Origin: Cryobacterium sp. Y50
Lineage (GTDB): Bacteria; Actinomycetota; Actinomycetes; Actinomycetales; Microbacteriaceae
Reading direction: 5' to 3'
DNA: 64,000 nucleotides
NCBI RefSeq assembly: GCF_002929805.1
Contig: NZ_PJJM01000097.1
Coordinates: 1-64,000 of the forward strand
In this document: in pieces, positions 17,841 through 25,722 of the stretch
Position numbering within the stretch: the stretch's first letter is position 1
How the letters are laid out: the number at the start of each line of letters is the position of its first letter
The notes under the pieces: model-generated
The model's database searches: none
Seen by the model: the letters and a program-made list of their open reading frames with translations, nothing else
Told to the model about the DNA's origin: nothing
Position numbers and translations under genes: made by a program

Positions 17841-17932
17841 GGGGTTCTCCTCGTTGAGTTAAACGGATGCGCAGGGCTGGTTCTCGCGACGGCCAGCGTT
17901 TGTCCTGGGTGGTGCGGCCGGGCCAACCCTAT

Positions 17933-17968
17933 GAACGTGGACCCAGCATCTCAACTGGGCCCACGTTC
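17933..17968 (-). terminator. Hairpin between hpaE and hpaD
   Basis: GAACGTGGACCCAG and CTGGGCCCACGTTC pair over 14 positions with one mismatch around an 8-nt loop, starting about 33 nt after the hpaE stop. No T-run follows. It may end or attenuate transcription before hpaD, whose start is 93 nt further on. Confidence 0.6.
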
Positions 17969-18001
17969 CGGGCCCAGGCCCGGTGCACAGGTGGGGCGGG
18001 G

Positions 18002-19495
18002 CTAATGGGCTCCGAAGCGGGGGGTGTGCACGGGGGCGAGGGTGATGTGCACGGCCTGCGAGTCGGTGTAGAAGTCGATCGAACGGTAGCCGCCTTCGTG
18101 GCCGAGACCGGAGGCCTTGACTCCGCCGAACGGGGTGCGCAGATCCCGTACGTTGTGCGAGTTCAGCCAGACCATGCCGGCATCGACCGACTGCGCGAAG
18201 TTGTGGGCGCGGGTCAGGTCGGTGGTCCAGATGTAGGCGGCCAACCCGTACTTGACCCCGTTTGCCAGGGCAAGCGCTTCGGCATCCGTTTCGAAGGGGG
18301 TGATGGCCACGACCGGGCCGAAGATCTCCTCCTGAAAGATGCGGGCGGTCGGGGCGACGTCGGCGAAGACGGTGGGGGAGACGTAGTTGCCCTCCGGCAG
18401 TCCGGCCGGGCGGCCGCCGCCAGCGAGCAGCCGCCCCTCGGACTTGCCGATTTCGACGTAGCTCATCACCTTCGCGTAGTGCTCGGGGTGCACGAGCGCG
18501 CCGACCTCGGTTTTCGGGTCGTGCGGGTCGCCGACCACGATGCTCGCTGCTCGGGCGGCGTAACGGGCGCAGAAGTCATCGTAAATCGATCGTTCCACCA
18601 GGATGCGGCTCGACGCTGTGCAGCGCTCGCCGTTGAGCGAAAACACGCCGAACAGGGTCGAGTCGATCGCCGCGTCGAGGTCGGCGTCGGCGAAGACCAC
18701 GGCGGGTGACTTGCCGCCGAGTTCCATCGACATGCCCTTGAGATTGGCGGCGCAGTTGCGGTAGATGGTCTGGCCGGTCGTGGTCTCGCCGGTGAACGAG
18801 ATGAGCGGCACATTCGGATGCTTGACCAGCGCATCACCGGCCTCCTCACCGATGCCGTTGACCAGGTTGAACACGCCGTCGGGAACCCCGGCGGTGCGAA
18901 AGATCTCGGCCCACAGGCTCGCCGACAGCGGCGTGAATTCGGCCGGTTTCAGCACAACGGTGCAGCCGGAGGCGAGCGCAGGCGCGAGCTTCCAGCTTTC
19001 GAGCATGAACGGGGTGTTCCACGGGGTGATCAGCCCGGCAACGCCGACCGGCTTGCGGTTGACGTAGTTGATCTGCCGGCCGGGCACCTGATAGGTGTCG
19101 TCCGCCTGCGCCACGATCAGATCAGCGAAGAAGCGAAAGTTCTCGGCCGCGCGCTGCGCCTGGCCGAGCGCCTGCGTGATCGGCAGCCCGGTGTCGAAAG
19201 TCTCGAGTTCGGCGAGCCGGGCATCCTGCGCCTCGACGGCGTCGGCGATGCGGTGCAGCACCCGGGCGCGGGCGCGGGGCAGCATGCGCGGCCAGGGTCC
19301 GTGGTCGAACGCTTCCTTTGCCGCGGCGACGGCCAGGTCGATGTCGGCCTGCTGGCCAGCGGCCGCGGTGGTGTAGGTCTGGTTCGACACCGGATCGAGC
19401 ACATCGAAGGTCTCCCCGCCGACACTGTCGACGAAGTGTCCGCCGATGAAATGACGGATGCTGGTGGGCAGGTCGGCGGGCACGTAATGAGTCAT
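18002..19495 (-). CDS. hpaE: 5-carboxymethyl-2-hydroxymuconate semialdehyde dehydrogenase
   Basis: A 497-residue aldehyde dehydrogenase. The catalytic Cys is in LNGERCTASSR and the Glu in SMELGGKSPAVVF. The stretches FADLIVAQADDTYQVPGR and WLNSHNVRDLRTPFGGVKAS are typical of HpaE. It oxidises the ring-cleavage product to 5-carboxymethyl-2-hydroxymuconate with NAD. The ATG at 19495 overlaps the upstream DapA-like gene by 4 nt (ATGA); a longer upstream frame is only the shadow of that gene. Confidence 0.93.
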   Translation of the reverse strand: MTHYVPADLPTSIRHFIGGHFVDSVGGETFDVLDPVSNQTYTTAAAGQQADIDLAVAAAKEAFDHGPWPRMLPRARARVLHRIADAVEAQDARLAELETFDTGLPITQALGQAQRAAENFRFFADLIVAQADDTYQVPGRQINYVNRKPVGVAGLITPWNTPFMLESWKLAPALASGCTVVLKPAEFTPLSASLWAEIFRTAGVPDGVFNLVNGIGEEAGDALVKHPNVPLISFTGETTTGQTIYRNCAANLKGMSMELGGKSPAVVFADADLDAAIDSTLFGVFSLNGERCTASSRILVERSIYDDFCARYAARAASIVVGDPHDPKTEVGALVHPEHYAKVMSYVEIGKSEGRLLAGGGRPAGLPEGNYVSPTVFADVAPTARIFQEEIFGPVVAITPFETDAEALALANGVKYGLAAYIWTTDLTRAHNFAQSVDAGMVWLNSHNVRDLRTPFGGVKASGLGHEGGYRSIDFYTDSQAVHITLAPVHTPRFGAH

Positions 19496-20445
19496 TTTTT
19501 TGAAGCTCCGGTCAGGGTGAAGCCGGCGGTCGATGTCAGATACTCGGAGCCGGTATCCATCAAAATGCGCATCTTGGCGAGGCCTCCGGGGGTTGGTTCG
19601 ATCAGCGGCGGACGCACAAAGCCGCTCTCGATCAGGCCGCGCTCGGCCATGACCCACTTGCCCGGCGCCGGGTTGGTTTCCACGAAGAGCAGGTCGACGA
19701 GTGGGTGCAGGCCGTAGTGAATCGTGCGGGCGGTGGCGAAATCACCGGCTTCCCAGGCCTCGAACATCTGCGCGACGGCAGCCGGCGCGATGTTGCTCGT
19801 GGCGCTGACGAAACCGGCGCCGCCGAGGGCCATGAGCGGCAGGCAGAGCAGTTCGAGGCCGCTCCAGACCAGCAGATCGGGGCCGCACAGGTGCAGCACT
19901 CGGGAGAAATGCTCGAAGTCCTTGGTCGTTTCCTTCACTCCGACGAAGTTGTCGAAATCGCGGAACAGTCGGTAGACGGTCTCCGGCGCGATGTCGACGG
20001 CGGTGCGGCTTGGAACGTTGTAGGCCACGATCGGCAGGTCGGGAAACTCTTCGCAGACCGTTTTGTACCAGACGTAGAGCGCCTCCTGGGTGGGGCGGGC
20101 GTAGTACGGCGTGATGATGAGCGCGGCGTCGATGCCGGCGTCACGCCCAGCGGCGGTCAGCTCAAGGGTCTCGTCGAGCTTGGTAGAACCGGTGCCGGCC
20201 ATGAAGTGTACGCGTTCGTCGATCGCGGCCTGGACAGAACGAATCGCAGCGGCGCGCTCGGCGATGGTCTGCGAGCTAGGCTCACCGGTCGAGCCGCCGA
20301 TCGAGATGCCGTGCGAGCCCGAGGCGATCTGCCAGTTGACCAGGTTGATCAAGCCGGCATGGTCGACGGCGCCGTCGGCGGTGAACGGGGTCATCAGCGC
20401 GGCGATGGATCCGCGAATTTGGCTCGGGTTGCTGCGGAACTTCAT
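19492..20445 (-). CDS. DapA-family pyruvate lyase, probable aldolase or hydratase-aldolase of the pathway
   Basis: A 317-residue class I lyase of the dihydrodipicolinate synthase / N-acetylneuraminate lyase superfamily. The GGSTGEPSSQT loop binds the pyruvoyl group, the Tyr is in PIVAYNVPSRTAVD, and the Schiff-base Lys is in NFVGVKETTKDF. In this operon it is unlikely to make lysine. The classical aldolase HpaI and hydratase HpaH are missing, and this superfamily includes hydratase-aldolases (NahE type), so it may cleave the C7 diacid to pyruvate and succinic semialdehyde. ATG with AAGGAAGG upstream; ATGA overlaps on both sides. Confidence 0.85.
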   Translation of the reverse strand: MKFRSNPSQIRGSIAALMTPFTADGAVDHAGLINLVNWQIASGSHGISIGGSTGEPSSQTIAERAAAIRSVQAAIDERVHFMAGTGSTKLDETLELTAAGRDAGIDAALIITPYYARPTQEALYVWYKTVCEEFPDLPIVAYNVPSRTAVDIAPETVYRLFRDFDNFVGVKETTKDFEHFSRVLHLCGPDLLVWSGLELLCLPLMALGGAGFVSATSNIAPAAVAQMFEAWEAGDFATARTIHYGLHPLVDLLFVETNPAPGKWVMAERGLIESGFVRPPLIEPTPGGLAKMRILMDTGSEYLTSTAGFTLTGASKK

Positions 20446-21146
20446 GAAATGCCTTCCTTCGAGGTACTAACAGGTGCGCGAGTTGAGAGAAACGCGTTTA
20501 GGGTGGCCAGCCGGTGGTCGCGGGCCGCGTGTTCGATTTCTGCAGCGGAGGCGTGCTGCTCAATCAGGTCGAGAATGTGGTCGTGCTCCGCGACAGATTC
20601 GGCCGCGCGCCCCGGCACGAAGCCGAAGGTGGATTCACGCAGCACCGACAGCCGGTTCCAGCCGCGGTGCACGAGGTCGAGAATGTGCGGGTTGGGGCAG
20701 GTACTGTACAGCTCGGAGTGAAAGTCACGGTTGAGCGTCGTGAAGCTCGTCGGGTCGAAGTGGAGCAGCGTGTCGCGCATTTTCGCGTTGATCTGTCGGG
20801 CGCGCGCTATCGCTGCCGGGCTCAGCGTCGGCGCCGACAGAGCGGTCGCCGCGCCCTCGACCAGTCCCAGGGTCTGCATGGTGTGCTGGTATTCGGTGGG
20901 GTCGAGCATCGCGACCTGCGCTCCGACGTTACGGGCGAAGGTCACCAGACCCTCGGCTTCGAGCTTGCGAATCGCTTCTCGCACGGGAACGGGACTCATT
21001 GACGTCTCCCGTGCGATCTGGTCGAGGACCAGTCGAAAACCGGGGCCGAAGGTGCCATCGTTGATGCGGGTTTTCAGCCAGTCATAGGCGAACTGGGCCT
21101 TGCCGATGATCGGCGGGGCGGCATCCATTATCGACGGGCGAGCCAT
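20442..21146 (-). CDS. GntR-family (FadR/FCD) regulator of the homoprotocatechuate operon
   Basis: A 234-residue regulator with an N-terminal GntR winged helix (LVLDQIARETSMSPVPVREA, IRKLEAEGLV) and a C-terminal FCD ligand-binding domain whose metal-site residues are visible in LNRDFHSELY, EHDHILDLIEQ and ARDHRLATL. It probably senses a pathway acid and represses the operon. The ATG at 21146 has AAGGAG about 12 nt upstream; an ATG at 21128 forms a TAATG junction with the previous stop but has no ribosome site. Embedded within the operon it would regulate. Confidence 0.88.
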   Translation of the reverse strand: MARPSIMDAAPPIIGKAQFAYDWLKTRINDGTFGPGFRLVLDQIARETSMSPVPVREAIRKLEAEGLVTFARNVGAQVAMLDPTEYQHTMQTLGLVEGAATALSAPTLSPAAIARARQINAKMRDTLLHFDPTSFTTLNRDFHSELYSTCPNPHILDLVHRGWNRLSVLRESTFGFVPGRAAESVAEHDHILDLIEQHASAAEIEHAARDHRLATLNAFLSTRAPVSTSKEGIS

Positions 21147-22606
21147 GCGCGGTACTTCTCCTTCCAAGCCGCGTTCATCGGGTAGAGGCCGTCGACGGCC
21201 TCGCCGGAGCCGACCGTCTCGGCGATGAAGGTTTCTTCGCGTTCCTGCTCGATGCTGTCGGTGACCAGCGTGTCGATCAGGTGCGGTGGAATGACGAGCA
21301 GCCCGTCGGCGTCGCCGACGATCACATCGCCGGGTTGAACGGATGCCCCGCCACAGGCGATCGTGAGGTTCGTGTCCCAAGGAACGTGGCGCCGGCCGAG
21401 CACGGCCGGGTGGCCGCCGCGGTGATAGGTGGGTATGTCGAGGGCGCTGACCGCGGCGAGGTCGCGCACTCCGCCGTCGGTGACGATGCCGGCGGCGCCG
21501 CACACCTGGGCGCGCAGGGCGAGGATGTCTCCGACCGTTCCCGTTCCGGTTTCTCCGCGGGCTTCGATCACGAGAACGTCGTCGATTCCGAGGCCGTCGA
21601 AGGCGCGCTTCTGGGCGTTGTAGCCGGTGCCGTGCGCGGTGAACAGGTCTTCGCGATTGGGAATGAAGCGCAGGGTGCGGGCCCGGCCAACCAGCCGGGC
21701 GCTCGGGCGGGTAGAGTGCAGGCCGTCGATCGACACGTTGTTCAGGCCGCGTTTGCGAAGCTGGGCGCTCAGGGTTGCAGTGCCGACGCTGTTGATGCGT
21801 GCCTTCAGCTCGTCGGTGAGCATGAAGGGGGCTTCCAGACCGGCTTTCTCGGTGGATCCCCATGCCTCCGCGCGCTGCAGATCGTCGACCCGGGGGCCGG
21901 AGCCGAACGCCCCGAACGCGGTCGTGCCCTCGGCAACCGGGGTGATTAGGCGGCCGGTGCTCGGCGCGCCGGGCATGGTCGGGGCGTCGACCTCGACCTC
22001 GACCGTGTCGCCAGGCCCGACGACGGAGGCGCCGGCTGGGGTTCCGGTGAGAATGACATCGCCACGCTCGAGCGTCATCAGCTGGGAGAGGTCGGCGACG
22101 AGGCGGCCGAAGCCAAAGAGCAGGTCAGCGGTGGTATCACTCTGCACGAGTTCGTCATTGACCCAGGTACGGATCCGCAGGTTTGCCGGGTCGACTGTCT
22201 CGGCTGCAAGGACCCGCGGGCCGAGCGGGGTGAAGCCGTCTCCGCCCTTGGACCGCAGGTTGGAGCCCTTGTCGGCGTAACGCAGGTCGTAGACACCGAA
22301 GTCGTTCGCGGCAGTGACCCCGGCGACGCCGGCCCAGCCCTCCTCGACGCTCACGCCACGCAGCCGGCGACCGATGACCAGCGCGATTTCGCCTTCGAAG
22401 GCGAGCAATTCGCATCCGCTCGGACGAACTATGGCGGCACCACTGGCCGCGACGCTGGTCGAGGGCTTGAGAAAGTAGGACGGCTGCTCGGGAGTGCGTC
22501 CGCGCTGGGCGGCCCGGGACGGGTAGTTGATGTGCACGGCGATCACTTTGCCGGGCCGGCCCAGATCGGGCAGGGATTCGGGGGTCATGGTATCCAATCG
22601 CGTCAT
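21128..22606 (-). CDS. hpaG: FAH-domain isomerase/decarboxylase fused to an RraA-like aldolase domain
   Basis: About 492 residues in two parts. Residues 20-225 are a fumarylacetoacetate-hydrolase-fold domain of the HpaG/HpcE kind (FEGEIALVIG, TAANDFGVYDLRYAD, KGGDGFTPLGP, GDVILTGTPAGAS). Residues 265-485 are RraA-like, related to HMG/CHA aldolase-oxaloacetate decarboxylases. Their DGxxRD site (VTDGGVRDLA) and GDADGLLVIP look intact. Usual HpaG proteins carry two FAH domains instead. The first half should isomerise/decarboxylate the ring-cleavage acid; the second may decarboxylate or cleave. The ATG at 22606 has AAGG upstream; an ATG at 22588 is possible. Confidence 0.87.
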   Translation of the reverse strand: MTRLDTMTPESLPDLGRPGKVIAVHINYPSRAAQRGRTPEQPSYFLKPSTSVAASGAAIVRPSGCELLAFEGEIALVIGRRLRGVSVEEGWAGVAGVTAANDFGVYDLRYADKGSNLRSKGGDGFTPLGPRVLAAETVDPANLRIRTWVNDELVQSDTTADLLFGFGRLVADLSQLMTLERGDVILTGTPAGASVVGPGDTVEVEVDAPTMPGAPSTGRLITPVAEGTTAFGAFGSGPRVDDLQRAEAWGSTEKAGLEAPFMLTDELKARINSVGTATLSAQLRKRGLNNVSIDGLHSTRPSARLVGRARTLRFIPNREDLFTAHGTGYNAQKRAFDGLGIDDVLVIEARGETGTGTVGDILALRAQVCGAAGIVTDGGVRDLAAVSALDIPTYHRGGHPAVLGRRHVPWDTNLTIACGGASVQPGDVIVGDADGLLVIPPHLIDTLVTDSIEQEREETFIAETVGSGEAVDGLYPMNAAWKEKYRAWLARR

Positions 22607-22620
22607 TGCGTGCCTTGTTA

Positions 22621-22636
22621 TATATGAAACCATATA
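22621..22636. promoter_or_regulatory. Palindromic operator at the head of the hpa operon
   Basis: TATATG-AAAC-CATATA is a perfect 6-bp inverted repeat with a 4-bp spacer, ending 15 nt before the hpaG start codon. Its size and AT-rich half-sites suit a GntR/FCD dimer, and the GntR gene is in the operon. It overlaps the only AT-rich stretch that could serve as a -10 box. Confidence 0.6.
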
Positions 22637-22702
22637 CGATCTGAAAGCGGATGTCGAGGCTCGATTGCGCCGCCCAGCGCGCCTTTAGCGTCGCACGAAA
22701 AA

Positions 22703-22736
22703 ACCGTGCCGCCTGGATGTTTTCGGGCGGCACGGT
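22703..22736 (-). terminator. Rho-independent terminator after the MHS transporter gene
   Basis: ACCGTGCCGCC and GGCGGCACGGT form a perfect 11-bp stem around a 12-nt loop, followed on the minus strand by about six T residues. It begins 16 nt after the transporter stop, so the transporter and the hpa operon are separate transcripts. Confidence 0.9.
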
Positions 22737-22751
22737 CTAAAGCTGAGCTGG

Positions 22752-24098
22752 TTACTCGTGGGTGCTGATGCCCAGCGGAATTCCGCGGGTCTCCTTTACG
22801 AGGCTGACCGCGACGAAGGAAATCGCGGCGAGGCCCATGAGGTAGATGCCGATTGAGGTGGTGGATCCGGTCTTATCGAGCAAGAGCTGGGCGATAAGCG
22901 GGGCGAAGGCGCCACCGAGAATCGCGCCGAGGGCGTAGCCGATGGACACACCCGAGTAGCGCACCTGGGCCGGGAACATCTCAGCGTAGAGCGCGGCCTG
23001 CGGGCCGTAAGAGAGGCCGAGCCCAGCCGCCAGCACGATGAGAGCCATCGAGAACCAGACGATGTTGCCGGTGTCGATGAGCAGGAACATCGGGATCGCC
23101 CAGAGAAATAGGAAGGCGTAGCCGAGCTGGAAGGTGCGCACACGGCCGATTTTGTCGGAGAGGGTGCCGCCCACCATCGTCGACGCCAGCCAGAAGACCG
23201 CGGCGACGGTACTCGCGATAAGTACCGGGGTACGCTCCATGCCGAGTCCGCCGGCTTCCGGGAGCTTGGTCGCGTACGAGCTGAAGAACGCGATGAGCAT
23301 GTAGCCGGCCGCGTTGTTGGCGATGAAGATGAGTGCGGTGAGGATGACCTGGCGCGAGTGGTTCTTGAACAACTGCTTGATCGGAGCGGCGGACTCCTTC
23401 TTGCGCGTTTGCATCTCCTTGAAGACAGGGCTCTCGGCGACCGCGCGGCGGATGACCCAGCCGACGACGATGAGCAGCACAGAAACGAGGAACGGGATGC
23501 GCCAGCCCCAAACGAGGAAGGCCTCCTGGCTCATTGAGGTGGTCACGGCGATCATGACGCCGGTGGCAAGAATGAGGCCGACCGGAACACCGATCTGCGG
23601 GTAGGCGCCGAAGAAGCCGCGCTTCTTGATCGGTGCGTGCTCGACGCTCATGAGTGCCGCGCCGCCCCACTCTCCGCCGGCGGAGAAGCCCTGCAGGATG
23701 CGCAGCACGATCAGCAGGATCGGTGCCCAGACGCCGATCTGGTCGAAGGTCGGCAGCAGGCCGATGAGCGAGGTGGCGGCGCCCATCATGACGAGCGTGA
23801 AGACGAGCATCGCCTTGCGGCCGAGGCGGTCGCCGAGGTGTCCGGCGACGATGGCGCCGAGTGGGCGAAACAGAAAGCTGATGCCAAGCGAGGCCCAGGC
23901 GATCAGCTGAGCGAGCGGTTCGTTTTCGCCGGCCAGCGGGGCGAAGAACAGGCCGGCGAGCACGAGTCCGGCGGCCTGGGCGTAAATGAAGAAGTCGTAC
24001 CACTCGATAGTCGTGCCCACCATAGTGCCGGCGAGAACCCGCCGTTCCTCACTGCGTTTGGCGCTAGCCGTTGGCGTGCGCTCGGTCGTAATAGCCAT
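22752..24098 (-). CDS. MHS-family (metabolite:H+ symporter) MFS transporter
   Basis: A 448-residue 12-helix transporter. The N-terminus GTTIEWYDFFIYAQAAGL and the loop motif GHLGDRLGRKAML are diagnostic for the MHS group (shikimate, proline/betaine and aromatic-acid carriers), as is SVEHAPIKKRGFFGAYPQIG. Beside the homoprotocatechuate genes it probably imports 4-hydroxyphenylacetate, homoprotocatechuate or a related acid. That substrate is inference. It has its own terminator, and its promoter should lie in the AT-richer 24100-24290 interval. Confidence 0.88.
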   Translation of the reverse strand: MAITTERTPTASAKRSEERRVLAGTMVGTTIEWYDFFIYAQAAGLVLAGLFFAPLAGENEPLAQLIAWASLGISFLFRPLGAIVAGHLGDRLGRKAMLVFTLVMMGAATSLIGLLPTFDQIGVWAPILLIVLRILQGFSAGGEWGGAALMSVEHAPIKKRGFFGAYPQIGVPVGLILATGVMIAVTTSMSQEAFLVWGWRIPFLVSVLLIVVGWVIRRAVAESPVFKEMQTRKKESAAPIKQLFKNHSRQVILTALIFIANNAAGYMLIAFFSSYATKLPEAGGLGMERTPVLIASTVAAVFWLASTMVGGTLSDKIGRVRTFQLGYAFLFLWAIPMFLLIDTGNIVWFSMALIVLAAGLGLSYGPQAALYAEMFPAQVRYSGVSIGYALGAILGGAFAPLIAQLLLDKTGSTTSIGIYLMGLAAISFVAVSLVKETRGIPLGISTHE

Positions 24099-24290
24099 GG
24101 AATACTCCCTCGTATCTCACTGCGGTGCTGGGCGGGTGGTGCTGCAAAGTGTGTGGCTCGTGCGAACAAAATCGGCACTGGGGCAGTATGGCAGGATTTT
24201 TCACGATTACCTACCTTTTGGTCAGTATTGTTGTTTTTCCGGGTGCCGGTGCGCTGTAGCACGTTTCCACCGCGCAAGCTCTGCGCGACC

Positions 24291-24850
24291 GTGAGCGGCG
24301 GCAACGGTTGGGCAGTCACGACTGATCCCCAGCTGACATTCATGTTGAGCTGCCGGATGAGCCCTCGACGGCGCTGACCTCGATCGAGCTGGAGCAGCAG
24401 TTCGCTGCCTTTGTCGTGAAGACGGCCGCGCGCTTCGGGCCGGCGTTCGAGGAACCGGAACGGCAGGGAGCGATTCCCGGAGCTGCCCTGGACCTCACCG
24501 TGGCAGCCGTGCCGTATGCGTTCGACTGTCTGGGCGCGGGAATCGGTTACGGCACGGAGCTCACCTTTTCCGGCGCGGATGCCGATGACTGGGACGTGAA
24601 CTACGACGCCGCGGCCGCAGCATATCTCCACATCACGGATGGCTGGGCCGCCGACGGCTACCCCAGCGCTCCCGAGAACACCGAGTGCTACGCCAACGCC
24701 GACGAGCCGAGCATTGTGTCGCAACTGCGCGCTCGCCACGTCGGTCGACTGTACGAGTCGGAATGCAGATCCTGTGCGTGGCGCGGTAACTCGGATGCTG
24801 CGCTCGCGGCATTCGTTCGCCATTTCGCAGAACAGGTCCTCACTCCGTGA
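24291..24850 (+). pseudogene. Hypothetical protein gene with a probable 5' frameshift
   Basis: From about 24322 to 24850 one frame encodes a coherent acidic protein (HVELPDEPSTALTSIELEQQ through YESECRSCAWRGNSDAA to EQVLTP), but it has no plausible start near its beginning: a stop lies just upstream, and the first start codon in frame is a GTG at 24416 without a ribosome site. The other frame begins at GTG 24291 and reads AVTTDPQLTF before continuing into nonsense. Joining the two with one missing base near 24345 gives a smooth protein, so a single-base deletion (or a sequencing error) is likely. The family is not recognised. If the gene is intact it would be 24416-24850. Confidence 0.42.
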
Positions 24851-24883
24851 AGCGCCTAGTGCAACGGGCTTCCGGCGCGGTGA

Positions 24884-25609
24884 CTAGCTGAGCTCCGCGA
24901 CGATCGTGCGGGCGGCCGCGGTGAGCACGGCACCGATGTCGGTAGGGGAGTGCAGGCTCGAGATATACACGACGGCGAGGGAAGCCGGTGATTCCCCGGG
25001 CACGAGCAGTGGAACGGCAATCGACGACAAGCCTGGAATGACTTCATTGTGGCTCGAGGCGTAGCCGAGCGCAGCGACCTCCCCGGCCTCGCTGCGGCGA
25101 GTTTCCGGGTGGCCGAGCGCGGCCCACTGCGCCGCGCTCAGGCCGGACTGGATGGCGATTCCCGGTGCGCCTATCTGCAGCGGATGCCGCGTGCCAGGCT
25201 GCTGTGCGACCGTCGCGTGGGCCTGCCGGGGCTCGATGCTCATGAGCGTGACAACCTCGCCCTGGTCGAGTACGGTGACGAACGCGGTCATGCCGAGCTC
25301 GTTGGCGATGTGGGTGAGCACGGGCCGGGCTGCGGTCTGCAGATCGCGGGACACCCCTCGGGCCAGGGCGGCCATGCGCGGGCCCAGCCGCACGAGTCCG
25401 GCCGGGTCACGCACGACGAGGCCGTGATCTTCCAGGGTGCGCAGAATGCGATAGGCGATCGAGCGGTGTACGTCGAGGGCTGCGGCGAGTTCGACGATCG
25501 TCATCGGTCGGTCGGTTTCGGCGAGAATTTCCAGCACGCGGATGCCGCGCGACAGGGTTTGTGAGTGGGTGGGCGCAGCCTTGGGTCCCGCGAATTCTGG
25601 AATCGACAC
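24884..25609 (-). CDS. IclR-family transcriptional regulator
   Basis: A 241-residue regulator. The N-terminal winged helix (LSRGIRVLEILAETDRPMTI, VELAAALDVHRSIAYRILRT) is followed by an IclR effector domain (about 85-240) with TAFVTVLDQGEVVTLMSIEP and the region around GLSSIAVPLLVPGE. GTG start at 25609 with GGGAG upstream. Divergent from gabD with 113 bp between them, so it most likely controls gabD. The ligand is unknown. Confidence 0.88.
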   Translation of the reverse strand: MSIPEFAGPKAAPTHSQTLSRGIRVLEILAETDRPMTIVELAAALDVHRSIAYRILRTLEDHGLVVRDPAGLVRLGPRMAALARGVSRDLQTAARPVLTHIANELGMTAFVTVLDQGEVVTLMSIEPRQAHATVAQQPGTRHPLQIGAPGIAIQSGLSAAQWAALGHPETRRSEAGEVAALGYASSHNEVIPGLSSIAVPLLVPGESPASLAVVYISSLHSPTDIGAVLTAAARTIVAELS

Positions 25610-25722
25610 CCTGGTATTCTCCCACCCGGCCCGGGTCCTCTCGGGTAACCAGCCGCCCTGTCGATGGGCGCAGCTAGGCTAATACCGTCAGATCGACGGG
25701 CAGACTAAGCAGGGGAGAACCA

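Noticed and set aside
23903..24823. A long minus-strand frame upstream of the MHS transporter
   Set aside because: Its composition is shadow-like (antisense to the acidic hypothetical protein), and it overlaps the transporter gene in another frame.
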